The notes under the pieces: model-generated
Databases searched by the model: none
Told to the model about the DNA's origin: nothing
Seen by the model: the letters and a program-made list of their open reading frames with translations, nothing else
NCBI GenBank assembly: GCA_000149265.1
Contig: CH003236.1
Span: 134,842-198,841, forward strand
Direction of reading: 5' to 3'
DNA: 64,000 nt
From: Ciona savignyi
Taxonomy: Eukaryota; Chordata; Ascidiacea; Phlebobranchia; Cionidae
Shown here: positions 10,601-23,082 of the stretch, one piece after another
Layout: each line of letters begins with the position of its first letter
Position numbering within the stretch: position 1 is the stretch's first letter
Program-made: the position numbers and the translations under genes

Positions 10601-13600
10601 GATGTTGCATGATACTTGTGGATAAGTCAGGGTCTCTAACCACATTTCCTCATAGAGAGCAGAGCGAGCATGCTAACGATGTCAGTGATGGGTGAACCAG
10701 ACCCAACTCCAACCTTGAGTGCTACAGTGGACACTTCTGAGTCAGGTACATCATTATCGGCTTACTACTGTTCATATTTGAACTCATTCTACATGCATAT
10801 AGATAATGGAAACTCCAAAAATCATATCTGTTGAATATTGTAACATTCCACATAATAAATCTGGTGTCAAATATTTATTTTCGTATTAGAAATAAACCAG
10901 TCTGTCCCGATACTTAATTGCGTTCTTAACTTTCCAAATTACCAATCCACAGGTGCGAACCCTCAGTGGGAGAAAGTGTTGGGCAGTGAAAGCATACTAC
11001 AGCACCTAGTGGTGATGGAGAGGGTGGTAACGGAGAACATCTATCAGCCGAAACAAGCAACGTATCGCGGAATGCCCGTTTTAATTGGTATGTAATGCTC
11101 ATATTGTTTGTAACAAAAGGGGTTCTGAACCATATGCATGTTATTTTGAGTTAATGACAAACTATGGATTTTGCTGTTTGAAGCAATATCTAGTAAGTGG
11201 ACGTCCAAAGACAAAAATAATTTTACAATAAAAACACCAAAAAAAACTTATATAAAAAAATAGATAACAGGAGAAAAAAACAAAAAACTTACTATCTTCT
11301 GGCTGATATATGTTGGGCTGACGATGATTGAGCTTAGAATAAATCATTTGTGCAACACATAGATCCGGACAAAGAAGCAGACGACCCAGAAGGTGCACCA
11401 GGGGGTGGTTCCCCCGACATTATGACATCTATTGGACCGACATTAGATAGGCTGTGGTCGTATAGTTCTACAATGACCAAGGTAGATAAATATGTAATGT
11501 CAAACTTGTGTTTTTTACAATATGTGTTTCTTATCATATACCTGCTTGGCTGCTTCAGTGGTCTAGGAATCTAATGTTATTTTAAAGCACAATCCATTTG
11601 AATCTACTGGATGAATACAATTTGGGTTAAGCGGTACAACTATGAAGAGAATAACTGCCTGCCAAAAACCTGGTTTCGTGATAGTTGGTTGTGTTCTTAG
11701 AAAAAGCACTTATCGGACTTACCTGTTAAACTCAGCGAATAAATCATATTAAAACAGAAGTAAGTCTCCATAATACACAACACACTGTAATAAATTCCAT
11801 AATCCGTCAAAGAGCACAAGGCTATCTTACGATTAACTTTGTAATAACACATCCTTCCATATTTGCGAGGTAATCCGATGATTTTGCTTGTAATACCAAC
11901 ACCTTGCGTTCTCTCATACATTGGGATGAAACATGAATATCATATAAGCTGTGACGAAATCAAGTCTGATTCCAATACCCAGGGACGTAATGTATCCAGC
12001 ATGGTGTGGAACAAGATCAACCAGGACATCCTAGCGGTGGGGTACGGCCAGTTTGGCTTCAATGAGCAGAACAAATCAAAAGGAGGTCTCACATGCTGCT
12101 GGAACCTCAAGAACCCAGAGGTGATATTATGTGTATCTGCGGCCTCTTGTATGGTTAACTAATGCATTGTACCATGCTATTACCGATAGTTGTTTAAAAT
12201 AAAACTTAATCGCTCAGACACACCCACAAATGAAGCGTAGCTCTAATGACCCCGGTATTATGAAACAAATGTAATCATATCGTTAAATGTTGACCGAAAT
12301 CTTTGTTTTACTTTGACCATTCAATATTTAATCTCTTGTGATGTTTATATCTGGATTTTTAACATCTAAGATGTTTAAAAGTTATATTACATTTATTATA
12401 GATGTTTATCTAAGAGCTCAATTGTGAGCATGAGGTTTTTTATTTGTAAAAAAAACTGCCTTTGAATGACGATGTAAATTTATTTACAGTTTCCAGAAAG
12501 GGTGTTCCATTGTAAAGCAAATGTGACCGCCCTTGATTTTAGCACGGTAAACCCTAATCTACTGGCAGTTGGCCTTTTTGATGGAACAGTGTGCATTTAT
12601 AATGTGAGAAATACATCAGATGCTCCTGTTGTGGATAGTTTGTGAGTATTAGGCTCGTCATTGCATGTTTCACTGATATGTTATAATATGATATTAATTT
12701 TATCCCCTTTTGTTGGAAGGGATACTAGAGATGTTGATATTTATAGTTTTACCCCGAACCCATATTCTGGTTGCTAAAGATATTGTGGTGTGTTGTTTTT
12801 TTAAAATTAAAAATTTGAATTGAAGTATTTTTGAGGCAATATTCATGTTTGCCCTAGGACACAACTACGCAGAATGGTTGAATCCGGTTGTCATAATAGC
12901 ACCTGGATAAGCCCAAGTGTGGATAAAATTTACAACTTTTACACCCAAGCGTGGATTGTACAGTTTAATTAGAGGAACGTCACTTTTTTTTAACCACCAT
13001 GGCTACAAATACAATAATTAGAACTTGAAACTGTTTTGAGCAATCTAACTTGTTGCAGTGATTGCACTGGAAAGCACTCCAGTCCTGTGTGGCAACTGTG
13101 TTGGATAGAAAGAGAGAAAGCCTTGGGGGAAGAACGAAGCGAAATCTTAATCTCGATATCTGCAGATGGAAGAGTGGTCCAGTGGTCTATCAGGAAAGGA
13201 TTTGAATGCAGTGGTTAGTATTGGTGGTTATTTACTTTGTAAAAAGTTGTATTTTTTGGTGGTGTTTAAAGTCATGGTATTTAGTAATTTACAATACTGT
13301 AAGTGTAATATGTAAACACTAATGGCATTTTGAACAATGAATTTTAAAAGTTTTGCTCAATCTTTAGATTTGATGAAATTAAAACGAACTGCCCGAAAAA
13401 ATATCCAGAAGAAAAAGGAAAAGACAGAGGCTTTCATATCAAGACAAGCACCAGGGATGTGCTTTGATTTCCATTCTAAGGTTGGGCTTCTATTATAAGA
13501 TGTTGTGTTTATTCAGAAAAAAATGTTTGAAAATTATCACCCAGTGATCATCGTGACAGTTACTGTTGGACATGATATTTTAAAATTTGAAACAAATTGT

Positions 13601-15829
13601 TTGGGGTAAAAATGAACTGAGAAGAAATTTGGCATGGTATGAGTGTGGTTGGATGAAAACATCATTAAATTAATTCTCTTTCTTTTAATGTATCATAACC
13701 CAGCAGTCAGCATACATATAATATATTGATCTATACCTTACATGGCTGTTTTACCAGGGAAGTAACATGTACCTAGCTGGAACAGAAGAGGGATTAATAC
13801 ACAAGTGTTCATGTTCATACAACGAACAATTCCTCGACACATACACTGGTCATACTGGGCCGCTGTATAAAGTGCGTTGGTCACCTTTCTGTTCCGATGT
13901 CTTTCTCTCCTGCAGTTCTGACTGGAGCATTAGGTTGGTGTTCTTTTGTTAAACCAGCTAAAGACTCGAAAATGGAGGGTTTTGGATTCGATACCTAAAT
14001 TCAATCTCAATCTTTTATACGGTGTTCTCAAATTGCATTGCAGTTCTCGAAAATTTATGTCATACATGGTCCGCAATCAAGTGGCTGAAGCTATTACAGT
14101 TTCTGTGTGGATGGTTAATATATTTTTTTATTATTTTAGGTCGTTGGTTGAAAACGAGGTCAAAGTCATGTGTATTTGTAGACACCCCATGCTCGGTTGC
14201 TGAAGCTATAACACTGTGTTAATTTATTAGACCTGGTGTTATTTTAAAAAGATCTAACAAGTTGGTCAAGTAGTAAATCTGTTTACAACATCTACTGAGC
14301 TTTCAGGCCAATGACCGTTTGTGTCTTATAACTTGTTTATAATAACTGTAAGGAAAATATATTCTTCGCCTGCATGTTAATTAGTATGTGAATCCAGTCA
14401 TAGATATCATATGTCCATAATTAAGCTGATGTAGTTGTTTCATCATATTTGCGCAAGTTGAGCTTAATAATACTTTTAAACCTACAGACTTTGGAAGCAG
14501 TCAGAGTTGTCACCAGTTTTAAATTTCTTCTCGACCACAAAAGCGGTCCATGATATATGTTGGTCTCCATATTCTGCTACCGTGTTCTGTGCTGTCAACG
14601 AAGGAGCTGTGGAAATATGGGACCTTGGGACCAACACGTGAGTTTACTCATTTGACTGATGTGCACAATGAGCATAACTAATAGGTTCCAGATCCGATTC
14701 TCGCATTGAATACTAAACAGAGTATTTGAACATTGACTTAATACTATAGTCAGAGGTGCAGCTATCTACATATCTCTCAAATAAATCCATTTTCATGTCA
14801 TTTTTTTTCTTTAATCGCTTTTCTAACAGGGCTTAGAGGAGGAAGGGCGTGGTAAGGGGGGCTTTTTGTGGTCGAGTGGTCCAATGTCCGTAACATTTTT
14901 TTATATTGATTTGGTACACTCAGGACTATTTTTTAGTGCAGGACAGGAAACTCGTGTTATGCCTTGTGCAAAACAACAACATGGTAATCATAAAATTAAA
15001 GCTGCGATACTAGTATCACACCTGTTGTAGTGTGTTTTTATTTAAGGAAATATTTGAATCCACTGAATGAAGGCAAATCGTTTTTAGTGTATTGTAGGGA
15101 GACTACCATTAAACGCTGTTGCATGGTTAACGTACAAACAGTATCTCACGATTCACCTCCAAAATCTATTCCACCCCCAGGTTAGACCCACTGATCACCA
15201 ACCTTGCAAGCCCCGGTATTAAGCTAAGTTGCGCAATCTTCTCGCAAAACTCGAACAGCGTACTAGTCGGTGACAGCGACGGACAAGTGTCGGTCTACCA
15301 ACTGCGCAACATGTCACACAATCAACCACTTAAAGTAAGTTGGACCCTGTTTATTGAAATGTTTTGTTGCTGATTGTTGACTATAATGTTCATGTTTATA
15401 AATGACGGTGGGCGGGAAGTATTCTGACGATTACCACTGTTATAAGCCAGTGAATTGATGAGTTCTAACAAATTAAAGTGTTAATTATACACAACACATT
15501 ACAATAGCTCCGGTAAACCATTAGTGGGCGCAAGGTAATCTGACGATTACTCGTGTGTTAACGCCCCTTGCGTTTTCTCATTCACTGAATAAAACATGAA
15601 TATCGTATATCCTACAACGTGGAGAGCTCAACGGTCATAGCAATCAGTCAAGGTATCTTACCGCGGTTTATCTTTGTACCAAAAAAAACAATTATTCCCA
15701 TTAATTCAATCTACTTACCTTCATTCAAACACCCCATTCCAGGACACCACCGTTCTTACCAATCTAGTGGATTCCACCATATCAAGTCAAACTGACAGGA
15801 GTGGGGAAAATAAGAGAAAAGAGGCTTAA
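7698..15829 (+). CDS. DNAI4: Axonemal dynein intermediate chain 4 (WDR78), 17 exons
   Basis: WD-repeat intermediate chain of inner-arm dynein f/I1, needed for ciliary and sperm motility. Exons: 7698-7835, 8182-8351, 8548-8657, 9305-9461, 9793-9913, 10174-10354, 10656-10745, 10953-11087, 11363-11481, 11983-12120, 12490-12641, 13059-13213, 13368-13480, 13758-13933, 14488-14637, 15181-15334, 15743-15829. Every junction closes in phase and sums to 781 residues, close to the vertebrate protein. The N-terminus is Ser/Arg-rich and disordered, then VLDDDGNDVTPKPL. The C-terminal half is a WD propeller: ILAVGYGQFGF, LLAVGLFDGTVCIYN, ILISISADGRVVQWS, HTGPLYKVRWSPF, DWSIRLWKQ, VHDICWSPY, EGAVEIWDLG, NSVLVGDSDGQVSVYQL. 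The first exon is the least certain: its acceptor (7668-7669) has no recognised upstream exon, and the acceptor of exon 2 is weak. Introns hold SINE fragments (11755-11945, 15482-15615). Confidence 0.9.
11755..11945 (+). mobile_element. Degenerate SINE fragment in DNAI4 intron
   Basis: Contains ATACACAACACACTGTAAT, TTGCGAGGTAATC and CTCATACATTGGGATGAAACATGAATATC-like 3' SINE landmarks, with a scrambled middle. It lies just upstream of the exon starting at 11983. Confidence 0.5.
15482..15615 (+). mobile_element. SINE 3' half in the last DNAI4 intron
   Basis: Shows ACACAACACATTACAATAG, CTCCGGTAAACC, GTGGGCGCAAGGTAATCTGA and a GAATATCGTATATCCT tail. The tRNA-like head is absent. Confidence 0.65.
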
Positions 15830-15862
15830 CTTGAGAAATCTTTATTTTTAACTCGTTTTTAT

Positions 15863-15868
15863 AATAAA
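15863..15868 (+). promoter_or_regulatory. Poly(A) signal for DNAI4
   Basis: AATAAA 34 bp after the stop codon, correct strand and spacing. Confidence 0.6.
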
Positions 15869-16857
15869 TTAAGTTTGTTCTTACTGTGATGTCAATATGT
15901 ATTCTATATTTGCAAACTGTGATACAGCAATTTGTCCAACCAACGCGGAAATAAATGCACTTAGTGCAGAAGGGAGCTAAAATCCTTTGAAACTTGGCCA
16001 TGCTACTTTCGGCGGTATTTACATCAGTGGGGAATCATTTATGAGTAACTTTACACATAGACAACATTGCAGTTACATGATGTACTGTAGACTTTTACTT
16101 GCCTCGTAGAAACGTGTCTCGTTTCGTCGAAAATGACGAGTCAAAGCAAATAGGTTTAACTTTTTATGCTTTTGTTGCACAGTAAAAGTAATACTTTGTA
16201 TTGTTGGAAGGATGATAAATTTAATATATTTGATAATAAATTATTGTTAATGGTCATTGTCGTATGTTCTGAAGTTTCCTGTAATTTAACTGTCGTCTGC
16301 GAAACCTGTTTTCTAAAGCATGTAGAATTTTGATACAATTTTATTTTTGTTGCACGGTCTACATCGACGACCGTTAAAGGAAACTAACTCTAAAGCAAGA
16401 TACAACCAAAAAATATAGAAAAATAGGCAATCATATAATTAACTAAACGGTAAATCAGGGAGCGTCAAATGTGGAAAGAATTTAAATTAACCACATAGAA
16501 ATAAAATAAACTTTACACAGATGGTCTAAAATCTAAACTTTAGATTCTAAAGTAATTTAAACAATAAAACAAATTAAATAAAATGGCGAAACAACAAAAC
16601 AAAAGTTTGTTATTCCGCTTAAACTTTGCAATTATGGTAAGTGCGTCAAAAGTGCTGTTGTCACAGGACGCTAACTGGACAGCGGTGTACTTAGGCTAAG
16701 CACTTAAAAAACATAGGCAGACCAGAGTAGAACAATAGGTGGTTAATATTTTACCTATTTAGCTCACGATAAAGGATATGTTTACGATCGTGTATTGATG
16801 GTTTGTTGAAACAGACAAAATACGAACCAGTACGAGGTTTCACATCTTACGATAAAG

Positions 16858-17129
16858 TAAATATCCCCGTAAATAGGAAAACCAAGTGGGTTTACACACA
16901 GACAATATTACGATTACCTCGCGCCCACCGTCGGAGGGAAGTACTGCAGTACGCTGTATATGATACACACGTTCTTTTAATATAGTATAACCCATTTTCC
17001 GCTGGATTCAGGCAATGTCCGTAAAGTGTCTTGCCCAAGGACGCAATCGACTTGCCAGCAACCAGTTTTAAACCTGCTACCTTTCCGTTGAAAGTCGTTG
17101 CATTAAACTACCAGACTAACCGGTAGGAC
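16858..17129 (-). mobile_element. tRNA-derived composite SINE
   Basis: Minus-strand copy with CTCGCGCCCACCGTCGG, CCGCTGGATTCAGGCAATGT, CTTGCCCAAGGACGCAA and a decayed tRNA-like head near 17129. Divergence from the copy at 4603 suggests an older insertion. Confidence 0.7.
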
Positions 17130-17384
17130 AAAAGCTTCGGTGCCAGCCATAGGCAAAGGGGTTTGGTAATGGGTTCTAATTGGATTTATAAGAACAAACA
17201 CGAAAATTCATATTGAAAGTGTCAATGGATGCAAATGCATTATGATAGGCGTTTTTGGACGTGATGGTCAGAATTTCCGTTCTCTTGTAAATCAGGTGTA
17301 ATTAAGATAATGATTGTATAAAATTTAGGTTTGATTTTCCACACGTTTCTACGAAAACTAAAAGAAACGTCGCTAATCACCGTA

Positions 17385-17480
17385 GTAGGTCCGGTAACCC
17401 TGCGATGGACGCGAGTTAATCCGACGGTTACTCGTTTAACAATGGCCATTGCGTTTTCCCATTCACGAGAATAAAGCTCT
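17385..17480 (+). mobile_element. SINE 3' fragment
   Basis: Matches the 3' third of the SINE (GGTCCGGTAACCC, GGACGCGAG, CCATTCACGAGAATAAAG). Confidence 0.55.
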
Positions 17481-17959
17481 TTATTCGAAGAGGTCTATAT
17501 TTTACATATTTTTAACTATGATTATCCGAATGAAAATTTAAGAAATCACAAATTTAAACAGCTGGAAAAAGTACTTATGTTTCTTTAAGGTATACATAGT
17601 CACATTGCAACAATTACAGGGTTAAAGCATATAATTACAGAACGAAGAGAACAATTACGGACAGTCCGGTCACAAAGAAATACATAATCACAAGTTTGAA
17701 AGTATCAAAAAACTCGCAGCGTTTGACAGATTAAAATAACAGAAGGGTTTTCTTATTTATCTGGCATATTAAAAAGTAATTGTTTTTAATATGTATGCTA
17801 TATTCACAAAAACATGGAATGACAGGACATTCACCAAAACAACTAGCCAGCTGCAGATTTGGACCTTAACAGTTTTCAAAAAAATATGGAATTTTCAATT
17901 TATATTGTGCAAAATTAAAATCATATTATTTTTAAATTCTTTAAGTATTTAAATAAACG

Positions 17960-20900
17960 CTAAAAGCATTTATAAACCCCTAAAATAGCCAAATGGTCTG
18001 ATGACATGGTTTTATCTAAAATCTGCCTCACTTTATCAATGTTTGGGTTTGGTTCAGCATTAGTGTTCGGAGATAACAGCATAGATGCATAGACCTCAGC
18101 ACGAATAATTGATATTAAATCCATGCTGCTGGTGCTAGTGGTGCACAGTTGCACATCCAATCTGGACTTTTCCATTGGATTCTTCATGTAACTTGTGTCG
18201 TTGTATAACACACTATCCACAGGCCAAGGTGTGAAAGTGCCAACATCGCCTTTCAAATATTTCATCTCTGTGGTTCCATATTTGATTACTAGTTCTGTGG
18301 GGTTTAATTCTTGCAGCTTGTACTTCTCTAAGTGCTGATCAAATACATCAGATTCATCCCAAAATCGATTTAAATCACCAGCTATGATTGTGGGAATGGG
18401 AGGAGCTTGTTGCAAGTTTTCCAAGTTTACAGACATCATTGCTTGTTGTTGGAGATACTTCACTTTTCCAAAAGGCACCACATGGGTAACCGCCACACAA
18501 ACCTACAAATTTTCAATTGGTAAAGACATTCTTAATTATACAATATTACATCTATAAATATGAAATAGTGGATGGGGTTCACCAACATAATTTTTTTCTA
18601 ATTTGATAGAATTCAGTGAAATGTTTATTTACTATGAAAATGCGTCCATGGCTGGTGTTATAATCTTAAAACCATACATGACAAAATTATTTTTTTAAGT
18701 TAAAGATGGAATTCATTAAAAATTTGTTTATTTAGATATGTGTCGACGGTTTGAGTTTTGTAACCATCCACTTACTGTAATTATATTAGATGGGGAGTTA
18801 TTTAACTGTGAGTCACAAATTTTTTAACACCAGAAAAAAAAATGACCAACCTTCTTTTTACTTGTATGCTGTAAATAAAGCAGCCCAACACATCTACCAT
18901 GACTGTCACCCTCTATTAATTTGAGTTCAGTTGATAAGCATGGTTGGTTCCGTTCATTCACGTTCAGCCATTTATGCTCCTTACTTATAAGCTTCCACTC
19001 CTGGTAACAATTATTTGGAACAATGATTAGGAAAGGTTAATTCTTAATTCCCCATTTGCATCTAAAGAACTAATTACAACTTATTTCCCCATAAAACAGC
19101 CAATGAGTACTAGTGATAAACTTTATAGCGTAACATTATCCTAATCCAACTGTGACACTTAAAAATCAGCACAAATGTACTACCATCTAACATAAACCAA
19201 CTGAATGCTTTTTTATATCAATATCACATTGATCATTTGAACACTAGTTTAAGTTATCAGTCTTGATGAATCTTTTGACCTAAAAAGGCAATGGTACCGT
19301 TTGTTTTTACCTTTATAATCTATATTATGATAACTCAGGTTAAAGTGGATTTATCAAATTCAGCACTGGCAACAGCAATATAAATGTCTAAAGAAATGGC
19401 GACACACGTGGTCGAGTATTTTATTATTTATTAATATTTACAATTTATCTGAGGATTAATGATTCCCATTGTGACAAAACTTTATTTAAAAGAATTCTTG
19501 AAAAATATATTTTGTTCAATAGGTAACATATTGGTTAGCACCACTCAATAACGATGAGAAACTATTAGCAATTTCACAATTGCTTGTGAACGAAGAATCA
19601 CATTTGAGAAAATACAAATAGGATTGAGTATTGAGTAAACAGAAACCCTTGATGTCTGCTGGTTAACATACAACTATGATGATTTGGCTGCAGAATTTTT
19701 ATAAGACAACAAATAATATATTTTACAGTTTACACCTTATACTTTTTTATATTAAAGTTTAGGTATTTATTTAAAAAATATTAGTTGCAATCTAGAGGTT
19801 TTCATGTAATTTACCTTTTGCTTGTTTGAAATGGCAATAATGTTTCTGAAGGCTAGATCATGAGGATTGTTCGCAAAATTAAAAGCAGTATAACCATTTT
19901 CAATCATTTTTTTTTCTGTATATTCCACATTATTGGACAACCGAATCTAAAAAATAAAGATTGATTAAAATATGAAACAAATTCTATTTAGAGGTAAAAT
20001 CCTCAAATTTCTTTACCCTATTGACTTGGTTATAAGTCTGTAGAAGCTACTAAACTGAAATTCAGATAATACAATACAAATCAGCTGCTATATTTTGGAT
20101 TTATAAATTTACTGTTTTAGGATATGCCTTGTAAATACCGGTTTATAGAAATTAGAATTTGCTTTGTTGTTTTTAAGTAGACATATAGTTAAGCGGAAAT
20201 CAGTCAAAAAGCAAATTTTGGGTGAAAACCTATATTTTGAATCAAAATCAGAGAAATAACATTTTTATATAAGTTTATATTTAAGTCTATAGGAGCTGAT
20301 ATCGTTATTTTTCATTTCTATCAAATAAACAAAAACATGCAAGAAAACTAATTGAAAACACACAAGTGTATTGTGTCTTTTAGCAAGGCACTTAATAGTT
20401 GTTATACTAAATAAAATATCATTCAAATATTCAAATATCCATATTGGGCTTCACCAAGCGAGACAATACACTAGGGGCGATGGGGTGTTTTCTTCATTAA
20501 CGATGGGTAAGGGTCATAAAGGGGACATATTATATCATGATATTCCCTTAATCTGTCTCGCTCAATCAGTGAAGAAAATACTTCTTCCCACTTATACTAG
20601 ACCCCCTCCCGCTTGTGTTATAATCCGACCCACTCAAGTAAGAGACAAAATAACCCGTCCCAATTTTATGTGGGTGCGATAATGTTTAATATCTCTTGGT
20701 GAGTAAATGGACCACTGGTCATTCTGGTTTAATGATTAAATAAACTGATACTAATAAGATTCCCATTAATATGATTTCTATATTGGTGTCCTTTTCTCCA
20801 TAATAGATCACTATTGAATATGAGTTGATTGCATTGCTAAATAATAATGGCAGAACGACTTTTGAAACAATTGTACTAAAAAACATTTATTGAACATACC

Positions 20901-21073
20901 TCGTTAAGTGCAATTACATCTGGTTTTAAGCGCACAATATTTTCGATTGTCTTCGTTATTCGGTTTCGAAAGGAAAATTCTTTGCCCAAAGCTGATTCTA
21001 ACTTCTGGCTGTGCGTGTCACAGCTTACATTTTGTGATACGACAGAAATTGTACAATCCGACTCCTTTTTCAT
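17960..21073 (-). CDS. Endonuclease/exonuclease/phosphatase-fold protein, 4 exons
   Basis: A metal-dependent phosphodiesterase-fold protein (DNase I / CCR4 / synaptojanin superfamily). Minus-strand exons: 21073-20900, 19946-19815, 19000-18851, 18502-17960. All three introns are phase 0 and the protein is 332 residues. Superfamily motifs appear in order: SVVSQNVS (early Asn), DVIALNE with the metal-binding Glu at the end of exon 1, VTHVVPF (Thr-His), AGDLNRFWDESDVF (G-D-x-N), GTFTPWPVD, and the closing SSDHLAIL (S-D-H). All catalytic positions look intact, so an active enzyme is likely. There is no signal peptide or membrane segment. The substrate cannot be read from sequence: RNA 3' ends, 2',5'-linked or nucleotide phosphodiesters are all possible. 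The start codon is the only Met upstream of the QNV strand. Confidence 0.85.
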
Positions 21074-21512
21074 TTTTAATTAAAACTACTATAATTATTC
21101 AGCTACTGATTTAGTTATTTAAACACGATGGGCACCACATAATTGCCTAAAAATGAAAAAAAATGGTTAAGAATCGAGCTAAACAATACTGCAAGACCTC
21201 AAGGCAAGGAGACTAAACGTTAACTAAACGGTAAAATGCCGAAAATACCTTGCGTTGCGGATGGACTACTTTTTTGTGTATTCACGCAGAAAACTAAAAA
21301 AACATGCTGGTGTGGCGTGATTACACTTCCTTTCATTTTTGTCAGTATTTTTGATACTTTAAGCTCTATATTTCAAAGTTTTAATTGAAAATAATGCAAC
21401 TTCGTTTGTGGTGGTGAAAATTAGTATTGCTGGCATGGCGCAAAATTTAGGTTAAAAAATGTTGGCAAAAAAATCCGGCGCACAGAAAACGAACTTTCCA
21501 ACAGGGAAACAC

Positions 21513-21600
21513 AGTGCCTCTAATTACTACAGGATCGCTTGGGAGGAGTGGAGTGTGGAGGGTTAGGGTTCCAAGCGCTACAGTAGTAATTAGAGGCACC
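21513..21600. mobile_element. Short MITE copy (88 bp) of the 7119 family
   Basis: Ends are AGTGCCTCTAATTACTACAG and the inverse (CTACAGTAGTAATTAGAGGC), same termini as the 7119-7368 element with a much shorter centre. No target duplication can be recognised. Confidence 0.7.
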
Positions 21601-22034
21601 ATGTTTTTTTGAAGACCAACCGATTACTTTTAAAAAAATGCATAGCACTTGTATATAAAGGCTTTGCATTAACCACCAGGGTATTTAAATACAAGTAACT
21701 ATATAAACTGGTTATTTAAAATAATTAATGGTAAATGTTGATATCAATCTTTAATTCTGTTTTACACGGCCGAAACTATTGACAACTCAAATAGACAACG
21801 TGGTCGGATTACAGCAGAAAAGCTTTTCAGTTTAAAAAGAAAGAAATAATCGTCAAATAAAAGGAGGTAGATACCAAACAGCTTCTACCAACGGAAAACC
21901 AACGTCGCATGTGTAAAACTAATAGAAGCGACTAGGGACGGAACGGTAGTCTGATTTTTTTCTGCTGGGTGGCGCTATTTATTTTTTGAAATTATCTGGG
22001 AAGTGACTATTTTCAAGTGTTAAGCGGTATATTA

Positions 22035-22147
22035 ATGTTAGGGTTAAAGTTAGTTCTGGGGTTGAGATTAGTGTTTGGGACAGAGTTAGAATTACTTTCC
22101 ATACCAATCTAAGTGATCTAAGCGGTCCTGTAGTATTTAGAGGCACC
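22035..22147. mobile_element. Half of a MITE of the 7119 family
   Basis: Carries GTTAGGGTTAAAGTTAGTTC and ends GTCCTGTAGTATTTAGAGGC, the inverse of the 7119 element's left half. The other terminus is missing. Confidence 0.6.
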
Positions 22148-22193
22148 CGCGACTGAGTGGTCTTAAACTAGTTTTCGCACTAAATAATCGTAT

Positions 22194-22265
22194 TCCTCGT
22201 TAGTATAGTGGTTAGTGTCGCCGCCTATCACGCGGCAGACCGTGGTTTGATTCCCCGTCGGGGAG
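22194..22265 (+). tRNA. tRNA-Asp-like gene with anticodon ATC (possible pseudogene)
   Basis: The 72 bp follow the eukaryotic tRNA-Asp pattern: TCCTCGT acceptor strand, TAGTATAGTGGTTAGTGT D-arm (A box), GCCGC-CTATCAC-GCGGC anticodon arm, and closing TCGGGGA plus discriminator G. The anticodon loop reads ATC where tRNA-Asp normally has GTC. The last acceptor pair is T-T and the T-stem (CGTGG/CCCCG) has one mismatch; the B box is GGTTTGATTCC instead of GGTTCGATTCC. A T8 run follows immediately. It may be a recent pseudogene or a functional variant with A34 edited to inosine. Confidence 0.75.
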
Positions 22266-22273
22266 TTTTTTTT
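22266..22273 (+). terminator. RNA polymerase III terminator (T8)
   Basis: Eight Ts directly abut the tRNA-Asp-like gene, the usual Pol III stop signal. Confidence 0.7.
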
Positions 22274-22626
22274 CGGCTTTTTAACTCTTTTGTTTCTTAG
22301 TTATACACAAACTCATCACAACGCCGCATTCAGCTTGTCTGAGCATTTTTGGAATTTGTCCAAGCATTGGCTAAGTAATCGATATCTTTGCAGTTTTTTT
22401 ATTGTAAACACTATTTACTTAAAATGCGTAAATGGTGTAATAAACATGGGGCTAGAGTTAGTGTGTAGGAATGGGTTAATTTAGTTTACGTAATTTTAGT
22501 GAGTAGTTTCCCTCCTCCCCGCTTTAGTACAGCTGATAAATAGCGCCATCCAGCAGAGAAAAATCACACTACCGTTCTGTCTCTAGCCGCATGTAAAACT
22601 AATTAACCTTTACGGTGTAAAAATTA

Positions 22627-22907
22627 CCCTGGTCTAGCGGTTAGGTGCGCCGCCTTTCAGTCGAAAGGTTGCAGGTGCGAAACTGGTCGTTAGCTAGTCG
22701 GTTGTGTCCTTGGGCAAGGCACTTTACGGATATTGCCTGAACCCAGCGGATTAATGGGTTCTACCAAATTGATGGAAAGTGTCTATCATATACAACACAC
22801 TGCAATAGCTCCGGTAACCCGACGATGGGCGCGAGGTGATCTGACAATTGCCCGTGTGATAACCCCCTTGCTTTTCCCATTCACGGGGATAAAGATAAAT
22901 ATCCTAT
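22627..22907 (+). mobile_element. tRNA-derived composite SINE, full length
   Basis: Best plus-strand copy for reading the element. A tRNA-like head (TGGTCTAGCGGTTAGGTGCG as A box, GGTTGCAGGTGCGAA as a degenerate B box) is followed by TAGTCGGTTGTGTCCTTGGG, CCCAGCGGATTAATGGGTTC, CTCCGGTAACCCGACG, then CCATTCACGGGGATAAAG and an ATCCTAT tail. No coding capacity; amplified by a partner LINE in trans. Confidence 0.85.
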
Positions 22908-23082
22908 AACCAAATTGTGTAAAAATGTTTTTGATATAACGCAAAAATAATTCTGTTGGGAGTGTTCTGACTTTCAACTTCCTTGACTCTTTGAAATGTC
23001 ATAAAGTCAAATACCGTTACTTACTATACTTTTTAAATGAAGTTAATGTTGCATCACAGTTTATTTTAATAGAAGCTGTGTG

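Larger units (their letters stand above)
15869..17959. other. Intergenic region between converging DNAI4 and the phosphatase-fold gene
   Basis: AT-rich spacer with no ORF showing codon structure. It contains one near-complete SINE (16858-17129) and one 3' SINE fragment (17385-17480); the remainder shows nothing I can name. Confidence 0.5.

Noticed and set aside
20371-20682. 103-codon plus-strand frame inside intron 1 of the phosphatase-fold gene
   Set aside because: No homology I can recognise; composition is repeat-like (GGCACTTAATAG, GGGTGCGATAATG motifs) and it lies in a confirmed intron.
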